DNA of 64,000 bases, taken from positions 12,318,182-12,382,181 of the forward strand of contig OU452207.1 of the NCBI GenBank assembly GCA_911728435.2, written 5' to 3'. Both the position numbers and the translations under genes were made by a program. The DNA is from Apoderus coryli. Its lineage: Eukaryota; Arthropoda; Insecta; Coleoptera; Attelabidae. The notes under the pieces were generated by a model. The model worked only from the letters and a program-made list of their open reading frames with translations. It made no database searches and was not told the origin of the DNA. This document shows, in pieces, positions 61,316-64,000 of the stretch (the first letter of the stretch is position 1; each line of letters begins with the position of its first letter).

Positions 61316-64000
61316 TTAAACGATGGACAGGTTTATGTCATGTAGAAATGTTCTAATGTTGGTGATATTGTGGTGGTCGCGTAGTAGGTCTCTCAAGTTC
61401 GCTGGAATGTTTATGTTGCTCCTCTTCTGTTGTAAAGTAGGGCACTCGACTAGGACGTGTTTCACAGTTAGGCGGACGTTACATGTGTTGCAGATTGGAG
61501 GCTCGTTGCGGGATAGTAGATGGTCGTGTGAAAATATTGTATGTCCAATTCGGAGTCGACAGAGCAATACTTGGAGGCTTCTCGTATTAGGCAATATTCT
61601 CTTCTGGAGAGAGTTTGGTTGGACCTCTTGCAGTTGGGTTCTACAGTTACTCCAGACATTCTGAAACGACTCTCTGATTTTCTTCTTCACTAGTAGCCGT
61701 GCATCATTTGTAGTGTAGCTTAAGGCGTGGAGTTGTTCAGTTTCTTCTGCTGCACATTTAGCTGCTTTGTCAGCTTTTTCGTTCCCTTCTATTCCGATAT
61801 GTGATGGAACCCAGATGAAGTTGATAGATGCGTGGTTTTTGCATTGGATTTTGTATAATTCTTCTTTTATTAGCAGTTCTATTGCGTTTTTGTTAAACTG
61901 TTCTTGTAGTCGAAGAAGGGAACTTAAGCTATCTGTTATTATAAGAAATTTGCCAGATGGTTGCCTGTTAATGTATTTTAGAGACTCTAGTATCGCATAC
62001 AGTTCTCCGTTAAATGAAGTTGTTTCTGGTGGTAATTTGAATTTGGCAACTGAATCTGGAGCAACAAAAGCAACCCCGGTACTACTACTTGTGCAAGATG
62101 CGTCTGTGTATATTTTTGTATACCCTTCGTATTGCTCCACAATTTCCCTGAAGTTGGATTTGATTTGGTTGTGAGCTGCGTCTGACTTCTTGTAGCGAGT
62201 GAGGTACGTGTTGCATGTTGGGGTATTTATTGTCCAGGGAGCGGGAGTTGAGTGTTGGATAGGGAATATTTTTGGAAATTCAATATTTAAATTTTTAACG
62301 TAGGTGTTGATACGATGGAAAAAGGGGGGGTGAGCCCTGGGTCGATTGTTGAGTAATTCTTCGTAGCGATTTGAAAATACGCTATTATACACGGGGTGGC
62401 TAGGAAGACTTTTAATTGAACATGCATAAATTAGGCTCAGTTCTTTTCGTCTTAGATGTAAGGGTATTTCTCCGCTCTCTACGTAGAGGCTCATGCAAGG
62501 GCTTGTCCTGAAAGCTCCTAAGGAAATTCGGAGTGCAGCGTTTTGAACTCGATTTAACGCTTTTAATGTGGTAGGGGTTGCGGATGCATATGCGGTGCAT
62601 CCATAGTCTATTTTTGATCTGATAGTGGATCGATATATACTTAGGAGAAGATTTGTATCAGCGCCCCAATTTCGGTTTGCCAAACACTTCAGTAGATTTA
62701 GACCTTTTTGACATGTTAAAACTAGCTTTTCTATGTGTGTTTTCCAATTTAGTTTGCAATCAAAATACATACCAAGAAATTTGTGAACGTAAGTTTGTTC
62801 TATATTTTTGTTATATAAACGAAAGCTAGGGAGGGTTTGTTGCGTGAGGTCATTTGAAGAAAATATAACAAATTTAGTTTTTTCTGTTGAGAATCTGAAA
62901 CCAGTTTGATTTGACCATTGTTCTAGTTTTGATATTTCACTGTCTAGTAGCTTTTTTATGGAGCACAAGTTTTTGCCAGGAGCATATATAACAAGGTCGT
63001 CTGCAAATAACTTGGCTTTTACCGGCGTTTGGATCTGGCTCACTATGTTATTTATAGATGCAAGGAATAAAGTAGTACTGATTACCGAGCCTTGAGGGGT
63101 ACCGGTAGTTTGAGTTTTTTGAGATGAGTAACAACCGTTTACTCTAACCTTAAATTTCCTGTCGGTTAGAAAGTTTTTGATAAATCCCAGAATATTACCG
63201 TTGATCTTCCATGCTAAGAGTTGAGTTAAAATGTTGTGGTGCCAAGCCATATCAAATGCTTTGTTTAAGTCGAAAAAAATTGCTATGCATTTCTGTTTAT
63301 TTAAAAAACTCTCATGAATATCAGACTCCAACTCGATTATACTATCTGTGGTAGACCTTTTCGGACGGAAACCGTTTTGTGCTGGCGTAATGAGGTTTTT
63401 GGATTCTAAATACCATGAAAGTCGGTTATGTATAATTTTTTCTAATAGTTTGCATGTTGTGCAAGTTAAGGAAATTGGACGGTATGATTTAGGGTCTGAG
63501 GGTGGTTTGTTTGGTTTTAAAATTGGAATTGTTATAGATGTTTTCCATAAATTAGGGAAGGTTTGATTTTTAAAAATGCTATTAAATATGTCGAGTAAAT
63601 ACAATTTCGCAACGTGTGGAAGATTTTTAAGAAATATTGAAGGGATGTCATCTGGGCCTGCAGCTGAGACCTTGATGATATTAAGGGCGTATTCCAGTTC
63701 TGAGAGCTTTAAATCCTTGTTAAGTGGATCAATGTTGTTCTCGATTATGATCGGCGAGACGCGTTCTTTTTCTTCTTTATATTTTATGAAATCCGGATGA
63801 TAGTCATTTAGGGTTTGATAAGAGTTGGCTAAAGTGTTTGCGATTTCATCGTCAGTTGAAAATACAGTGTTATTTACTGACAAGTATTTGATATGGTGAT
63901 AGGTATTTATACTAGAAATTTTTCTGACTTTGCTCCATATTTCGCTAACGGGTGTATCTGGGCTTATACTAGACACATAGGTCTCCCATGACTGTTTTTT
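61316..64000 (-). CDS. LINE ORF2: reverse transcriptase with RNase H (partial)
   Basis: The open frame of about 895 codons enters from the right edge and stops at 61316. The RT motifs are in order: AAGPDDIPSIFLKNLP, LKPNKPPSDPKSYRPISLT, IFFDLNKAFD, GTPQGSVISTTLF and KLFADDLVIYA. RNase H follows, with IYTDASCTSS, TSFNGELYAILESL, ITDSLSSLL and WVPSHIGIEGNEKADKAAK. The C-terminus has CNTCNVRLTVKHVLVEC, a C-x2-C-x7-H-x4-C knuckle. RT plus RNase H with this knuckle points to the I/Nimb group. No break was found, so this copy may be young. The endonuclease domain is not in view. Confidence 0.92.
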   Translation of the reverse strand, partial: KKQSWETYVSSISPDTPVSEIWSKVRKISSINTYHHIKYLSVNNTVFSTDDEIANTLANSYQTLNDYHPDFIKYKEEKERVSPIIIENNIDPLNKDLKLSELEYALNIIKVSAAGPDDIPSIFLKNLPHVAKLYLLDIFNSIFKNQTFPNLWKTSITIPILKPNKPPSDPKSYRPISLTCTTCKLLEKIIHNRLSWYLESKNLITPAQNGFRPKRSTTDSIIELESDIHESFLNKQKCIAIFFDLNKAFDMAWHHNILTQLLAWKINGNILGFIKNFLTDRKFKVRVNGCYSSQKTQTTGTPQGSVISTTLFLASINNIVSQIQTPVKAKLFADDLVIYAPGKNLCSIKKLLDSEISKLEQWSNQTGFRFSTEKTKFVIFSSNDLTQQTLPSFRLYNKNIEQTYVHKFLGMYFDCKLNWKTHIEKLVLTCQKGLNLLKCLANRNWGADTNLLLSIYRSTIRSKIDYGCTAYASATPTTLKALNRVQNAALRISLGAFRTSPCMSLYVESGEIPLHLRRKELSLIYACSIKSLPSHPVYNSVFSNRYEELLNNRPRAHPPFFHRINTYVKNLNIEFPKIFPIQHSTPAPWTINTPTCNTYLTRYKKSDAAHNQIKSNFREIVEQYEGYTKIYTDASCTSSSTGVAFVAPDSVAKFKLPPETTSFNGELYAILESLKYINRQPSGKFLIITDSLSSLLRLQEQFNKNAIELLIKEELYKIQCKNHASINFIWVPSHIGIEGNEKADKAAKCAAEETEQLHALSYTTNDARLLVKKKIRESFQNVWSNCRTQLQEVQPNSLQKRILPNTRSLQVLLCRLRIGHTIFSHDHLLSRNEPPICNTCNVRLTVKHVLVECPTLQQKRSNINIPANLRDLLRDHHNITNIRTFLHDINLSIV

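Larger units (their letters stand above)
61083..64000 (-). mobile_element. I-group LINE, 3' part
   Basis: The T-run at 61083-61103 is the poly(A) tail of a minus-strand non-LTR element, followed inward by about 210 bp of 3' untranslated DNA and the long ORF2. It lies within the Gypsy 5' LTR. The 5' half, with the endonuclease and ORF1, is outside the window. Confidence 0.85.

Noticed and set aside
61323..63800. Several plus-strand frames of 70-135 codons opposite the LINE
   Set aside because: Antisense to the reverse transcriptase/RNase H frame; no independent support.

Overview
The window is AT-rich animal DNA, most likely from an insect genome. The evidence is spliced eukaryotic genes with GT-AG introns, BEL/Pao and env-bearing Gypsy retrotransposons, Penelope-like elements, an I-group LINE and many insect-style DNA transposons. 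I could not fix the order of insect. I see no intact host gene, rRNA or tRNA. The only possible non-mobile coding sequence is a 52-codon exon start at 2958-3112, which is cut by a BEL LTR. Almost everything is mobile DNA nested inside other mobile DNA.

Layout. 1-2957: the 5' part of a BEL/Pao retrotransposon (minus strand), inserted in a short coding exon. 3667-4283: remnants of a DNA transposase and of a Gypsy-like element. 5201-32075: a tandem array of about 1.4-1.8 kb units, each carrying the same frameshifted piece of a piggyBac transposase. Three transposons have opened this array: an intact Sola-like element (9901-13051, AATT target duplication), a 10.7 kb CACTA-like element (15239-25893, TA duplication) and an element with CCCAAGTAACA ends (27476-30619, CT duplication). 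Without them the array is about 9.9 kb of seven units that follow an A-B-C higher-order order.

32370-61082: one broken Gypsy/errantivirus-type element on the minus strand. Its 3' LTR lies at the left, with gag and the primer site at the right. It is interrupted in turn by a cluster of three Penelope-like copies (in the 3' LTR), a piggyBac remnant, a Merlin transposon, a PIF/Harbinger remnant with LINE 3' fragments, a hairpin MITE, a hAT remnant and a pogo transposon placed at the reverse transcriptase active site. An I-group LINE (61083-64000, running off the window) sits in its 5' LTR. Exact target duplications, or comparison with uninterrupted copies inside the window, support most of these nestings.

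Functionally, these are parasites and their host sites. The Sola-like transposase (694 aa, two exons), the 846-aa Penelope protein, the 545-aa SAM-like protein of the CACTA-like element and the visible part of the LINE protein have open frames. The BEL frame is open but incomplete. Gypsy gag, pol and env, the CACTA transposase, and the pogo, Merlin, hAT, Harbinger and piggyBac genes all carry frameshifts, stops or deletions. The features most worth a second look are the two-gene CACTA-like element, the inverted and tandem Penelope cluster with hammerhead-like motifs and one outer target duplication, the piggyBac-fragment satellite, and the pogo element with a PHD-like finger.
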